DNA of 64,000 bases, taken from the NCBI GenBank assembly GCA_001298545.1, contig LJCX01000019.1, positions 248,001 to 312,000 of the forward strand, given 5' to 3'. A program made the position numbers and the translations under genes. Below, piece by piece: positions 19,996-29,014 of this stretch. The notes beneath the pieces were generated by a model. The model searched no databases. It worked only from the letters and a program-made list of their open reading frames with translations, and had not been told where the DNA came from. Positions within the stretch are counted from its first letter, which is position 1; each line of letters opens with the position of its first letter. The stretch is from Actinobacteria bacterium OV320 (GTDB taxonomy: Bacteria; Actinomycetota; Actinomycetes; Streptomycetales; Streptomycetaceae).

Positions 19996-20451
19996 ATGGC
20001 GGAAAGCAACCCGCTCAAGATCCACAACCTCCGTCCCGCCCCGGGCGCCAAGACCGCCAAGACCCGTGTCGGTCGTGGTGAGGCGTCCAAGGGTAAGACG
20101 GCCGGTCGTGGTACCAAGGGCACGAAGGCCCGTTACCAGGTTCCGGAGCGCTTCGAGGGTGGGCAGATGCCCCTCCACATGCGTCTCCCGAAGCTCAAGG
20201 GCTTCAAGAACCCCTTCAAGATCGAGTTCCAGGTCGTGAACCTCGACAAGCTGGCGGCGCTGTACCCCGAGGGTGGCGAGGTCACCGTCGAGGGCCTCAT
20301 CGCCAAGGGCGCCGTTCGCAAGAACAGCCTCGTCAAGGTCCTCGGACAGGGCGAGATCTCCGTGGCGCTCCAGGTGACGGTCGACGCCGTCTCCGGTTCC
20401 GCCAAGGAGAAGATCACCGCCGCCGGCGGTACCGTCACCGAGCTCGTCTGA
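19996..20451 (+). CDS. rplO: 50S ribosomal protein L15
   Basis: 151 residues. L15 extends a long Gly/Arg/Lys-rich N-terminal arm into 23S rRNA ([20 protein letters not shown]). The ending GTVTELV and the middle [15 protein letters not shown] are typical. It is the last ribosomal gene of the spc block. A strong hairpin follows at 20484-20523 before secY. Confidence 0.98.
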   Translation: MAESNPLKIHNLRPAPGAKTAKTRVGRGEASKGKTAGRGTKGTKARYQVPERFEGGQMPLHMRLPKLKGFKNPFKIEFQVVNLDKLAALYPEGGEVTVEGLIAKGAVRKNSLVKVLGQGEISVALQVTVDAVSGSAKEKITAAGGTVTELV

Positions 20452-20483
20452 ACACCACAGGCGTCTCGATGACTTGAACGATC

Positions 20484-20523
20484 CCGACCGGGGATACCCC
20501 ACATTTGGGGTATCCCCGGTTGG
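20484..20523 (+). terminator. terminator or attenuator between rplO and secY
   Basis: CCGGGGATACCCC at 20488-20500 pairs perfectly with GGGGTATCCCCGG at 20507-20519 across an ACATTT loop; an A-T pair and two further C-G pairs extend the base. The downstream sequence TTGGTCGTT is moderately U-rich. It likely ends most spc transcripts, so secY probably has its own promoter. Confidence 0.75.
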
Positions 20524-20626
20524 TCGTTCCTACGGCGGTACTCTCGCCGGTAAGGTGACCTGCACTGCCCACTTTCACAAGATGCTTCCCATGGGGCACC
20601 TTGAGCGGCAGTCGACCGTTACACAT

Positions 20627-20650
20627 GTCGTTGTCGTTGTCGTTGTTCTT
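20627..20650 (+). repeat. hexanucleotide repeat in the secY leader
   Basis: GTCGTT occurs three times in a row, followed by GTTCTT, about 60 nt before the secY start. It lies outside any gene. Length variation here could shift the leader, but nothing shows a function. Confidence 0.45.
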
Positions 20651-20708
20651 ATTGGACCCTCAAGACCGTCACCCTTGACGCAGATGCGCGGGGGTCGCAG
20701 GAGGCACC

Positions 20709-22022
20709 GTGCTCACCGCGTTCGCCCGGGCGTTCAGGACGCCCGACCTGCGCAAGAAGCTGCTCTTCACGCTCGCCATCATCGTCATCTACCGGCTCGG
20801 AACGCATATTCCGATCCCCGGTGTCGACTACACGTCCGTTCAGCGGTGTGTGGACGAGGCGTCCGGCAACCAGGGCCTCTTCGGTCTGGTGAACATGTTC
20901 AGCGGCGGCGCGCTGCTCCAGATCACCATTTTCGCGCTGGGCATCATGCCGTACATCACCGCGAGCATCATCCTTCAGCTGCTGACCGTGGTGATCCCGC
21001 GTCTGGAAGCCCTCAAGAAGGAGGGCCAGGCCGGCACCGCGAAGATCACGCAGTACACCCGCTACCTCACCGTGGCGCTCGCCATTCTTCAGGGCACCGG
21101 CCTGGTGGCCACCGCCCGCAGCGGCGCCCTGTTCTCCGGTTGCACGGTCGCCTCGAGCATCGTCCCGGACCGCGCGATCTTCACCACCATCGTCATGGTC
21201 ATCTGCATGACCGCCGGTACGGCCATGGTCATGTGGCTCGGCGAGCTCATCACCGACCGCGGTATCGGCAACGGCATGTCGATCCTGATGTTCATCTCGA
21301 TCGCCGCGACCTTCCCCTCGGCCCTGTGGGCCATCAAGAAGCAGGGCACGCTCGCGGGCGGCTGGATCGAGTTCGGCACCGTCATCCTGGTCGGCCTGGT
21401 CATGGTCGGTCTGGTGGTCTTCGTCGAGCAGGCCCAGCGCCGTATCCCCGTGCAGTACGCGAAGCGCATGATCGGCCGCCGGTCCTACGGCGGTACCTCG
21501 ACGTACATCCCGCTGAAGGTGAACCAGGCCGGTGTGATCCCGGTCATCTTCGCCTCTTCGCTGCTCTACATCCCGGCTCTCGTCGCCCAGTTCTCCAGCG
21601 GAACCTCCACCTGGAAGACCTGGATCGAGACCAACCTGACCAAGGGTGACCACCCGATCTACATCAGCATGTACTTCCTGCTGATCGTTTTCTTCGCGTT
21701 CTTCTACGTGGCTATCTCCTTCAACCCCGAGGAAGTAGCCGACAACATGAAGAAGTATGGTGGCTTCATCCCGGGCATCCGGGCTGGCCGACCGACCGCT
21801 GAGTACCTCTCCTACGTACTCAACCGGATCACCTGGCCGGGTTCGCTGTATCTGGGTCTGATCGCTCTCGTACCGACGATGGCGTTGGTTGGCTTCGGGG
21901 CAAGCCAGAACTTCCCGTTCGGTGGTACCAGCATCCTGATCATCGTGGGTGTCGGTCTCGAGACGGTGAAGCAAATCGAGAGCCAGCTCCAGCAGCGCAA
22001 TTACGAAGGGTTCCTCCGCTGA
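20709..22022 (+). CDS. secY: preprotein translocase subunit SecY
   Basis: 437 residues from a GTG at 20709 preceded by GGAGG. It is the channel-forming subunit of the Sec translocon, with ten predicted membrane segments. Conserved parts include the early AFRTPDLRKKLLFTLAIIVIYRLG, the pore-ring helices and the cytosolic loop QRRIPVQYAKRM that contacts SecA and the ribosome. It overlaps adk by one base, so the two are coupled. Confidence 0.98.
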   Translation: MLTAFARAFRTPDLRKKLLFTLAIIVIYRLGTHIPIPGVDYTSVQRCVDEASGNQGLFGLVNMFSGGALLQITIFALGIMPYITASIILQLLTVVIPRLEALKKEGQAGTAKITQYTRYLTVALAILQGTGLVATARSGALFSGCTVASSIVPDRAIFTTIVMVICMTAGTAMVMWLGELITDRGIGNGMSILMFISIAATFPSALWAIKKQGTLAGGWIEFGTVILVGLVMVGLVVFVEQAQRRIPVQYAKRMIGRRSYGGTSTYIPLKVNQAGVIPVIFASSLLYIPALVAQFSSGTSTWKTWIETNLTKGDHPIYISMYFLLIVFFAFFYVAISFNPEEVADNMKKYGGFIPGIRAGRPTAEYLSYVLNRITWPGSLYLGLIALVPTMALVGFGASQNFPFGGTSILIIVGVGLETVKQIESQLQQRNYEGFLR

Positions 22023-22684
22023 TGCGTATCGTCCTCGTCGGGCCGCCGGGCGCCGGAAAGGGAACGCAGGCCACACGTCTGGCCGAGAAGCTCCGCGTTC
22101 CGCACATCTCCACCGGCGACCTGTTCCGCGCCAACATCAGCCAGCAGACGGAGCTCGGGAAACTCGCGAAGTCCTACATGGACGCCGGCAACCTCGTCCC
22201 CGACGAGGTCACCATCGCCATGGCCAAGGACCGCATGGAGCAGCCGGACGCCGAGCGCGGCTTCCTGCTGGACGGTTTCCCGCGCAACGTCTCGCAGGCC
22301 GAGGCGCTGGACGAGCTCCTCACCGTCGAGGGCATCAAGCTGGACGCGGTACTGGACCTGGAGGCCCCGGAGGAGGAGGTCGTCAAGCGGATCGCCGGCC
22401 GGCGCATCTGCCGCAACGACTCCTCGCACGTCTTCCACGTGACGTACAAGAAGGCCGCCAAGGAAGGCGTCTGTGACGTCTGCGGCGGCGAGCTGTACCA
22501 GCGGGACGACGACTCCGAGGAGACGGTCCGCACCCGGCTCGAGGTCTACCACACGCAGACCGAGCCGATCATCGACTACTACAAGTCGCAGGGCCTGGTC
22601 GTGACCATCGAGGCCATGGGCCCGGTGGAAGAGGTCACCGCCCGTGCGCTGGCCGCGCTGAAGCGTGAGGGCGACGACCAGTAG
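22022..22684 (+). CDS. adk: adenylate kinase
   Basis: 220 residues. It converts ATP and AMP to two ADP in the cytosol. The P-loop GPPGAGKGTQ (7-16), the AMP-binding DGFPRN and the lid are present. The lid carries cysteines (CRND near 130, then CDVCG near 155), suggesting a zinc-stabilised lid as in Gram-positive enzymes. It overlaps the secY stop (TGATG) and is followed by a strong terminator hairpin. Confidence 0.97.
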   Translation: MRIVLVGPPGAGKGTQATRLAEKLRVPHISTGDLFRANISQQTELGKLAKSYMDAGNLVPDEVTIAMAKDRMEQPDAERGFLLDGFPRNVSQAEALDELLTVEGIKLDAVLDLEAPEEEVVKRIAGRRICRNDSSHVFHVTYKKAAKEGVCDVCGGELYQRDDDSEETVRTRLEVYHTQTEPIIDYYKSQGLVVTIEAMGPVEEVTARALAALKREGDDQ

Positions 22685-22696
22685 TCGTCGCTGCCC

Positions 22697-22738
22697 GTAC
22701 GGCCGTGGAGTCCTTCGGGACACCACGGCCGTACTGTT
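22697..22738 (+). terminator. terminator after adk
   Basis: GTACGGCCGTGG at 22697-22708 pairs with CCACGGCCGTAC at 22723-22734. An inner GTCC-TTCG-GGAC stem follows after one mismatch, and TGTTGTGTG comes after the stem. This long hairpin with a TTCG loop should stop secY-adk transcripts before map. Confidence 0.75.
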
Positions 22739-22789
22739 GTGTGCATACGTAACCCGACCGACCTGAGTGACGGAGAGCGCAGGCCCCCC

Positions 22790-23626
22790 ATGGTGCAGAT
22801 CAAGAGCCCCGAGCAGATCGCCAAGATGCGTGAGGCGGGGCTGGTCGTCGCCGCCATCCACGCGGCCACGCGCGAAGCGGCGGTGCCGGGGGCGACGACG
22901 AAGGACCTGGACGACGTCGCCCGCAAGGTCCTGGCGGAGAACGGCGCGAAGTCGAACTTCCTCGGCTACGGCGGCTTCCCCGCGACGATCTGCACCTCGG
23001 TGAACGACGTGGTGGTGCACGGCATCCCCTCCGACGAGGTCGTCCTCAAGGACGGCGACATCATCTCCATCGACTGCGGTGCGATCGTCGACGGCTGGCA
23101 CGGTGACGCGGCCTACACGGCGTTCGTCGGCTCGGGGCACGCTCCTGAGCTGGTCGAGCTCTCCCGGGTCACCGAGGAGTCGATGTGGGCCGGCATCGCC
23201 GCCATGAAGACGGGCGGCCGGCTGGTCGACGTCTCCCGGGCGATCGAGACGTACATCCGGCGTCAGCCGAAGCCGGGTGGCGGGCGCTACGGCATCGTCG
23301 AGGACTACGGCGGCCACGGCATCGGCACCGAGATGCACATGGACCCCCATCTGCTGAACTACGTCGACCGTCGGCGGGGCAAGGGGCCGAAGCTGGTTCC
23401 CGGCTTCTGCCTGGCCATCGAGCCGATGGTGTCCCTGGGCACCCCGCGGACCGAGGTCCTCGAGGACGACTGGACGGTCATCACGACCGACGGGACGTGG
23501 TCCTCGCACTGGGAGCACTCGGTCGCGCTGACGGAGGCGGGGCCGTTGGTGCTGACGGCTGTCGACGGTGGTAAGGCGAAGCTGGCGGAGCACGGCATCG
23601 TGGCGGCACCGGACCCGCTGGGCTGA
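22790..23626 (+). CDS. map: methionine aminopeptidase, type I
   Basis: 278 residues from the ATG at 22790. It removes N-terminal Met from new proteins. Metal ligands of the pita-bread fold are visible: Asp in SIDCGAIVDGWHGD, His in GGHGIGTEMH, Glu in AIEPM and Glu in HWEHSVA. The usual Streptomyces position after adk holds here. GGAGAGCGC lies 13 bases before the start. Confidence 0.95.
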   Translation: MVQIKSPEQIAKMREAGLVVAAIHAATREAAVPGATTKDLDDVARKVLAENGAKSNFLGYGGFPATICTSVNDVVVHGIPSDEVVLKDGDIISIDCGAIVDGWHGDAAYTAFVGSGHAPELVELSRVTEESMWAGIAAMKTGGRLVDVSRAIETYIRRQPKPGGGRYGIVEDYGGHGIGTEMHMDPHLLNYVDRRRGKGPKLVPGFCLAIEPMVSLGTPRTEVLEDDWTVITTDGTWSSHWEHSVALTEAGPLVLTAVDGGKAKLAEHGIVAAPDPLG

Positions 23627-23940
23627 GGGTTTCCCTCCCGGGGCGCGCTGTGGGGTTTCTCGCCCCCGCCGCCCCTTCCCTTCCCGTCCCCTGGGGGCTC
23701 TGCCCCCAGACCCCCTTTCGGCCTGGACGGCCTCGTCCTCAAACGCCGGACGGGCTGGGATGCCGGGTGGGGTGTGTGCGTCGCTTAAGGATCTCGTGTG
23801 TGGGGCAGACTTCTGGATTCGTGTTTCCGGGGGGCCTGACGTAGACTGACTCGTCGGCTCTCGTGCACCCGCATGTCTGCATGCGCCCCTCGGGGAAACG
23901 CAGGGGAGTCGATCAAGGTAGTCGATTCGAAGGGCGAAGC
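23627..23940 (+). promoter_or_regulatory. map-infA intergenic region
   Basis: 314 nt without a gene. The first half is taken up by a dispersed Streptomyces-type repeat (listed separately). The second half holds the infA promoter region: TAGACT at 23842-23847 is a fair -10 element without a clear -35 partner. GAAGGGCGAAGC precedes the infA start. Confidence 0.4.
23640..23760 (+). repeat. dispersed Streptomyces intergenic repeat
   Basis: This stretch holds CTGGGGGC-TCT-GCCCCCAG (stem at 23691-23709), then ACCCCCTTTCGGCCTGGACG and CTCAAACGCCGGACGGGCTG. I recognise this arrangement, including its C-rich flank, as a very common intergenic repeat in Streptomyces genomes, often at gene ends where its stem may end transcription. 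Only one copy is in this window. Confidence 0.6.
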
Positions 23941-24162
23941 GTGGCCAAGAAGCAAGGTGCCATCGAGATCGAGGGCACTGTCGTCGAGTCTCTTCCGAAC
24001 GCCATGTTCAAGGTCGAGCTCCAGAACGGCCACCAGGTCCTGGCACACATCAGCGGCAAGATGCGTATGCACTACATCCGTATCCTCCCTGACGACCGGG
24101 TCGTGGTGGAGTTGTCTCCGTACGACCTGACGCGTGGCCGGATCGTCTACCGCTACAAGTAG
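23941..24162 (+). CDS. infA: translation initiation factor IF-1
   Basis: 73 residues from a GTG at 23941. IF-1 is an OB-fold protein that blocks the A site of the 30S subunit during initiation. [20 protein letters not shown] and the ending [13 protein letters not shown] are standard. It precedes rpmJ by 73 nt, the usual order at the head of the alpha block. Confidence 0.97.
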   Translation: MAKKQGAIEIEGTVVESLPNAMFKVELQNGHQVLAHISGKMRMHYIRILPDDRVVVELSPYDLTRGRIVYRYK

Positions 24163-24235
24163 ATCTTGCCCAGGTCTTCGTGCGCCCGGTCGGGCGTTCG
24201 GGGCTGTCGGCAACTGACCCGGAGAACCTCACCCA

Positions 24236-24349
24236 ATGAAGGTCAAGCCGAGCGTCAAGAAGATCTGCGACAAGTGCAGGGTGATCCGCCGTCACGGTCG
24301 GGTCATGGTCATTTGCGAGAACCCGCGCCACAAGCAGCGCCAGGGCTGA
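24236..24349 (+). CDS. rpmJ: 50S ribosomal protein L36, zinc-binding form
   Basis: 37 residues, [16 protein letters not shown] to the Arg/Gln-rich end. The zinc ligands Cys11, Cys14, Cys27 and His32 are all present, so this is the zinc-dependent form; Streptomyces usually keep a zinc-free paralogue elsewhere. GGAGAACC precedes the ATG. It lies between infA and rpsM, as expected. Confidence 0.95.
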   Translation: MKVKPSVKKICDKCRVIRRHGRVMVICENPRHKQRQG

Positions 24350-24453
24350 TCGCTTACAGATCACACCCTCTGCATCGATATCGCAGAGACTTCGCGCGAC
24401 GCGAGCTGAATTTGTTCATACGCAGATCCCAGGCGGGTTCTCCCTCCTGATAC

Positions 24454-24512
24454 CCCCGGCTCGGAGGCCGGGGACCCATTCGTACCAAATCCCCGGTCGC
24501 TCATCGAGCGAC
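24454..24512 (+). promoter_or_regulatory. two hairpins in the rpsM leader
   Basis: CCCCGGC at 24454-24460 pairs with GCCGGGG at 24467-24473, and GTCGCTC at 24496-24502 pairs with GAGCGAC at 24506-24512. Both lie in the 229-nt gap between rpmJ and rpsM, followed by AGGAGGAGG. This is a plausible control region for the rpsM-rpsK-rpoA part. Confidence 0.45.
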
Positions 24513-24578
24513 AGGAGGAGGCCGGCGGATGGGAGTCGGTTCTGCGGAAGACCTCCGAAGATCAACTGGAGCCATTGA

Positions 24579-24959
24579 ATGGCACGCGTTTCCGGTGTCG
24601 ACATCCCGCGCGAAAAGCGTGTGGAGGTCGCCCTCACCTACGTGTTCGGCATCGGCCGGACCCTCTCCCAGGAGACGCTGGCAGCGACCGGCGTCGACCC
24701 GAACACCCGCGTTCGCGACCTCTCCGAGGAGCAGCTCGTCGCGATCCGCGAGTACGTGGACGCCAACATCAAGACCGAGGGTGACCTTCGTCGCGAGATC
24801 CAGGCCGACATCCGCCGCAAGGTCGAGATCGGTTGCTACCAGGGTCTCCGTCACCGTCGTGGTCTGCCTGTCCGCGGTCAGCGCACCAGCACGAACGCTC
24901 GTACCCGCAAGGGCCCGCGTCGCGCCATCGCCGGCAAGAAGAAGCCGGGCAAGAAGTAG
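24579..24959 (+). CDS. rpsM: 30S ribosomal protein S13
   Basis: 126 residues. S13 lies at the top of the 30S head and bridges to the 50S subunit; its basic tail reaches the P-site t[23 protein letters not shown], the [20 protein letters not shown] motif and the Lys-rich end are intact. It lies 71 nt before rpsK. Confidence 0.98.
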   Translation: MARVSGVDIPREKRVEVALTYVFGIGRTLSQETLAATGVDPNTRVRDLSEEQLVAIREYVDANIKTEGDLRREIQADIRRKVEIGCYQGLRHRRGLPVRGQRTSTNARTRKGPRRAIAGKKKPGKK

Positions 24960-25030
24960 TCCTCAGCGGGACAACGCTTCATCAGCGGTCTTCGCTGTAG
25001 GACCGACCACCTCCCCGTAGGAGTTTGTAG

Positions 25031-25435
25031 ATGCCCCCCAAGGGTCGTCAGGGCGCTGCCAAGAAGGTGCGCCGCAAGGAAAAGAAGAACGTCGCGCACG
25101 GCCAGGCGCACATCAAGAGCACGTTCAACAACACGATCGTGTCCATCACGGACCCGGCCGGAAACGTGATCTCGTGGGCCTCCGCCGGCCACGTCGGTTT
25201 CAAGGGCTCGCGCAAGTCCACGCCGTTCGCCGCGCAGATGGCCGCCGAGTCGGCTGCCCGTCGCGCGCAGGAGCACGGCATGCGCAAGGTCGACGTCTTC
25301 GTCAAGGGCCCGGGCGCCGGTCGTGAGACCGCCATCCGCTCCCTGCAGGCGACGGGCCTCGAGGTCGGCTCCATCCAGGACGTCACCCCGACCCCGCACA
25401 ACGGCTGCCGTCCGCCCAAGCGTCGCCGCGTCTGA
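25031..25435 (+). CDS. rpsK: 30S ribosomal protein S11
   Basis: 134 residues. S11 is part of the 30S platform and contacts S7 and the mRNA exit. [20 protein letters not shown] and the ending [18 protein letters not shown] are diagnostic. rpsD does not follow, which is normal in Streptomyces, where S4 is encoded elsewhere. A long hairpin separates it from rpoA. Confidence 0.98.
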   Translation: MPPKGRQGAAKKVRRKEKKNVAHGQAHIKSTFNNTIVSITDPAGNVISWASAGHVGFKGSRKSTPFAAQMAAESAARRAQEHGMRKVDVFVKGPGAGRETAIRSLQATGLEVGSIQDVTPTPHNGCRPPKRRRV

Positions 25436-25466
25436 CGCACGGTCGTCTCAGGTTTGACCGGGGTCC

Positions 25467-25498
25467 GGGCGGTACGTCTCCTCGGAGGCGTGCCGCCC
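25467..25498 (+). promoter_or_regulatory. hairpin between rpsK and rpoA
   Basis: GGGCGGTACG at 25467-25476 pairs with CGTGCCGCCC at 25489-25498 (one G-U), and an inner CTCC/GGAG extends the stem. The sequence after it is not a U-run. It may partly attenuate transcription into rpoA. Confidence 0.5.
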
Positions 25499-25559
25499 GT
25501 ACCCTTGCATTAACAGCAGGACGTCAAATAGCGGGCGTCCATGACTGAAGGATCGCAAC

Positions 25560-26576
25560 ATGCTGATTGCTCAGCGTCCCTCGTTGACCGAAGAGGTCGT
25601 CGACGAGTTCCGCTCCCGGTTCGTGATCGAGCCGCTGGAGCCGGGCTTCGGTTACACCCTCGGGAACTCCCTCCGCCGGACCCTCCTGTCCTCGATCCCG
25701 GGTGCGGCGGTCACGTCCATCCGCATCGACGGCGTGCTGCACGAGTTCACCACCGTGCCGGGCGTCAAGGAGGACGTCACCGACCTGATCCTCAACATCA
25801 AGCAGCTGGTCGTCTCCTCGGAGCACGACGAGCCTGTCGTGATGTACCTGCGCAAGCAGGGCCCGGGGCTGGTCACCGCCGCCGACATCGCGCCCCCGGC
25901 CGGTGTCGAGGTGCACAACCCCGACCTCGTCCTCGCCACGCTCAACGGCAAGGGCAAGCTGGAGATGGAGCTGACCGTCGAGCGCGGTCGCGGTTACGTC
26001 TCCGCCGTGCAGAACAAGCAGCTCGGTCAGGAGATCGGGCGCGTCCCGGTCGACTCGATCTACTCGCCGGTTCTCAAGGTCACGTACAAGGTCGAGGCCA
26101 CGCGTGTCGAGCAGCGCACCGACTTCGACAAGCTGATCGTCGACGTCGAGACCAAGCAGGCGATGCGTCCCCGTGACGCCATGGCCTCCGCCGGTAAGAC
26201 GCTGGTCGAGCTGTTCGGTCTCGCCCGCGAGCTGAACATCGACGCCGAGGGCATCGACATGGGCCCGTCCCCGGTGGACGCCGCTCTGGCCGCCGATCTC
26301 GTCATGCCGATCGAGGAGCTCGAGCTCACCGTCCGTTCGTACAACTGCCTCAAGCGCGAGGGCGTCCACTCCGTGGGTGAACTCGTCGCCCGCTCCGAGG
26401 CCGACCTGCTGGACATCCGCAACTTCGGTGCGAAGTCCATCGACGAGGTCAAGGCGAAGCTCGCCGGCATGGGCCTGGGTCTCAAGGACAGCCCGCCCGG
26501 ATTCGACCCGACCGCCGCCGCCATCGGTGCGGACGACGACGCCGACGCGGGATTCGTGGAGACCGAGCAGTACTGA
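25560..26576 (+). CDS. rpoA: RNA polymerase alpha subunit
   Basis: 338 residues. The N-terminal domain (about 1-230) dimerises and nucleates RNA polymerase; the C-terminal domain (about 250-320) binds UP elements and activators. [13 protein letters not shown], the DNA-contacting [18 protein letters not shown] and [15 protein letters not shown] are intact, and the acidic tail is typical for Streptomyces. Its stop is intact, but the expected next gene, rplQ, is missing: 941 bp of non-coding DNA and then a RiPP-type cluster follow. Confidence 0.97.
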   Translation: MLIAQRPSLTEEVVDEFRSRFVIEPLEPGFGYTLGNSLRRTLLSSIPGAAVTSIRIDGVLHEFTTVPGVKEDVTDLILNIKQLVVSSEHDEPVVMYLRKQGPGLVTAADIAPPAGVEVHNPDLVLATLNGKGKLEMELTVERGRGYVSAVQNKQLGQEIGRVPVDSIYSPVLKVTYKVEATRVEQRTDFDKLIVDVETKQAMRPRDAMASAGKTLVELFGLARELNIDAEGIDMGPSPVDAALAADLVMPIEELELTVRSYNCLKREGVHSVGELVARSEADLLDIRNFGAKSIDEVKAKLAGMGLGLKDSPPGFDPTAAAIGADDDADAGFVETEQY

Positions 26577-27517
26577 ACACGCTGCGCCGCGCCGGTCATG
26601 GACACCCTTCACGGCCGGCGAAGGCAGTCGGCGACGCCACTGCGCAGCCGAGGCCCGCACCGTGGACGCAGCACAACTGGCCGCCGACGCCGCAGCGGCC
26701 GGTGCGGGCCCGCCGCCTTCGACGGGGCAGGCCACGGCGTCGTGAAGGCGATCTCGGTTTTCCCTTCCGCCCGCCTCTTTCTCGCGCGTCTCTCGTACGA
26801 TTCCGGCCAATAACCTGAGCCCGGCGTCGTCGGTCCGGCGATATCCGGGGCGTTGAATTCCGGATACCGCACGGGCCCACGCACTTCCGTCGGGGTCTTC
26901 TCCTCCGGTGGGGTGCGCGGCGTAAGGCGCGTCGACGGCGGTAGTCGCGTTCGCCACCGGGAAGGCCGCCCATGCCGTCGGCGGCGGGCGTGGCGGGCGT
27001 GTCCGGCGTTCATGGCGAGGCGTCGTGGCACGTGGTGTGGCCGAGGCCGGTCGACGGCATCCCGTCCTGTTCCCCCCGCAGTTCAGCTGCTGTTCTGCAC
27101 ACGGAGCGGCGAATTCCGGCTTATCTCCGGCGTGGTCGACGACGATCCACGAGGGGCTCCACCCGCCCGGAAGATTCATTCGGCGCCGCGAATGCCAAAG
27201 CGAAGCGGGAATCCCGGGCGCCGTGCCGTCACCGCCCGAATTCGCTGCCCCGACGCGGTGATCGCGGACGTCGGGCGCGCCGAGAAACGCGCGTCCCCCC
27301 TGCTGCCGCACGAGGCCCTGGCACGCCCCACGCCGCTCGCGTGAAATCGAACCAGCTCTCGTTCGGGCGACCTTGTCCTTCACATCGGCTCCTGGTTAAG
27401 CTCCCGAGCGTTTCAATTCCTGCACCTTTTCTGCACACCTTTGTCAACTGTGGCGCTATTTCGCATGTGATCTCGCATGTGACTTCGAGAGTGACGGCAG
27501 AACGGGGAGGGCTGCGC
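26577..27517 (+). other. 941-bp region without a supported gene (rplQ expected here)
   Basis: I looked for L17 in all frames and found none of its motifs. Frames open here are rich in Arg and Pro and have no ribosome site. Base composition from about 26800 to 27450 is less GC-biased by codon position than in the genes on both sides. The last 100 bp hold repeats that look like a control region for the next operon. It may be the scar or junction of a rearrangement. Confidence 0.6.
27421..27496 (+). promoter_or_regulatory. direct-repeat control region of the RiPP operon
   Basis: Three 12-bp units in a row at 27461-27496 (TCGCATGTGATC, TCGCATGTGACT, TCGAGAGTGACG) lie 22-57 nt before the MFS start. 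Just upstream, CTGCACCTTTT and CTGCACACCTT repeat at 11 bp. Tandem sites near one helical turn suggest co-operative binding of a regulator. No regulator gene is inside the cluster, so the protein must be encoded elsewhere. Confidence 0.5.
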
Positions 27518-29014
27518 ATGGGATCTTCCGTTCCCGAAACGGGGGCCTCGCGCGGTCAGGCCGTCTCGACTCCGGCGGCCCTGATCGACGACACCGAGCC
27601 CGCCAGGGACACCGAGCCCCCCACCCGCGACGTCCGGCTCTTCTGGTGCGCGAACGCCGCCGACTCCCTGGGCAGCCAGGCGTCCGGGGTCGTCCTGCCG
27701 CTGCTGCTCCTCGGGCTCGGCTACTCCCCGGCGGTGGTGGGGCTGGTCGCGGGGGTGTCGACGGCGACCGGGCTGGTGCTCGGCCCGCTCGTCGCCGTAC
27801 CCGCCGACCGTGGCGCGCGCAAGCGGGTGATGTTCTGGTCGGCGGTGGTCTCGGCGCTCGCGATGGGCTCCGTCGCCGTGGCCCTGGCCGTCGCGGAAGG
27901 ACGGCCTTCGCTGGTCCATCTGCTCGGCGCCGTACTGGTGGAGCGAACCGCCACCGCCTGCTACGAGGCGGCGGCCCGCGGCACGGTAGCCCTGATCTCC
28001 ACTCCCGGGAACCTTCCGCGCGTGGTGGCCGGGCTGGAGGCGGGCGACCGGACCGCCCTGGTCGCGGGACCCGCACTGGGCGGCATGCTGTACCAGGTCT
28101 CGCGAGCGCTGCCCTTCGTGTTGGACGCGGTCTCGTACGCCGTCACGGCCGTGTGCGTCCGGGCCATGCGCTCGCACCTGCGGGCCGACCGGACCGACAG
28201 CGCGGACGCGGTGGACATGCCGAACCGGGCCGACGCGGCGGACCGGGCCGACGGCGCGTCGGAGTCGGAGTCGGAGCCGGCCGGGAGCGCGGCCCAGGAC
28301 GGTTCCGTTCCGCGGCCCGTGCCACGACCCGTGCCTCGCTCCGCGCACGGCGCATGGTCCGCTCTGGCCGCCGAGGCGAGCGCCGGAGTCCGGCTCGTCC
28401 GCACGACGCCCCTGCTGCGGCTGGTACTGGTGTGGACCACCACCGTCAACGGCGTACTGGCCGCGCTGTACTACGACGCCGTCTTCACCTTGCAGGAGAG
28501 CGGCCACGGCGGCACGCCCATGGGTCTGGTCCTGGCGCTGTCCGGCGCCGCCGGACTCGCCGGTTCGCTCGCCGCGCCCCGGCTGGTGCGCGGACTGAGC
28601 CCCGTGCGGGCCGTGGTGACGGTGTCCTGGCTCATGATCCCGCTCGCCGCCGCGCTCGCGACGGCCAGGGAACCATGGGCCTACGGTGCGCTGTTCGGCG
28701 GGTTGTGCCTGATCATGCCGTCGGCCACCGTGATCCTCCAGGCCCGGGCCATTCAGGGGACGCCGCCCGAACTCCAGGCCCGCGCGGGCTCCGTCCTCGC
28801 CACCGCCGCCGGTGGAGCCGCAGCCGTGGCGCCCGCGGTCGCCGGGTTCCTGACGGCTCACGCGGGGGCCGCCGTGCCCGCGCTCGTCTCCGCCGGGGTG
28901 CTGGTCCTGCTCGCTCTGCACACGACCCTCCGCGCGGGACGCACCCTGGCGTCGGGCGTACCGCCGAAGGGCACACCGGCCGAAGGCGTTCGGGCGCGGG
29001 GGCGAGACGTATGA
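27518..29014 (+). CDS. MFS transporter, putative RiPP exporter
   Basis: 498 residues from the ATG at 27518, preceded by GGGAGG; the longer frame upstream has no ribosome site. About twelve hydrophobic segments, with the loop-2 motif PADRGARKRV after the second helix, place it in the MFS_3 group of drug and siderophore exporters. An unusual charged, Ala/Asp-rich loop with repeats of DRAD type (about 225-280) connects the halves. It overlaps the protease gene by ATGA. Its likely role is export of, or immunity to, the peptide made by the cluster. Confidence 0.85.
   Translation: MGSSVPETGASRGQAVSTPAALIDDTEPARDTEPPTRDVRLFWCANAADSLGSQASGVVLPLLLLGLGYSPAVVGLVAGVSTATGLVLGPLVAVPADRGARKRVMFWSAVVSALAMGSVAVALAVAEGRPSLVHLLGAVLVERTATACYEAAARGTVALISTPGNLPRVVAGLEAGDRTALVAGPALGGMLYQVSRALPFVLDAVSYAVTAVCVRAMRSHLRADRTDSADAVDMPNRADAADRADGASESESEPAGSAAQDGSVPRPVPRPVPRSAHGAWSALAAEASAGVRLVRTTPLLRLVLVWTTTVNGVLAALYYDAVFTLQESGHGGTPMGLVLALSGAAGLAGSLAAPRLVRGLSPVRAVVTVSWLMIPLAAALATAREPWAYGALFGGLCLIMPSATVILQARAIQGTPPELQARAGSVLATAAGGAAAVAPAVAGFLTAHAGAAVPALVSAGVLVLLALHTTLRAGRTLASGVPPKGTPAEGVRARGRDV

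Noticed and set aside
26596..26973. Hypothetical minus-strand gene after rpoA
   Set aside because: Arg-rich, no start signal, no family resemblance.
26972..27517. N-terminal extension of the MFS transporter by 182 residues
   Set aside because: The extension is not hydrophobic, has no ribosome site and covers the repeat region; the ATG at 27518 has GGGAGG.
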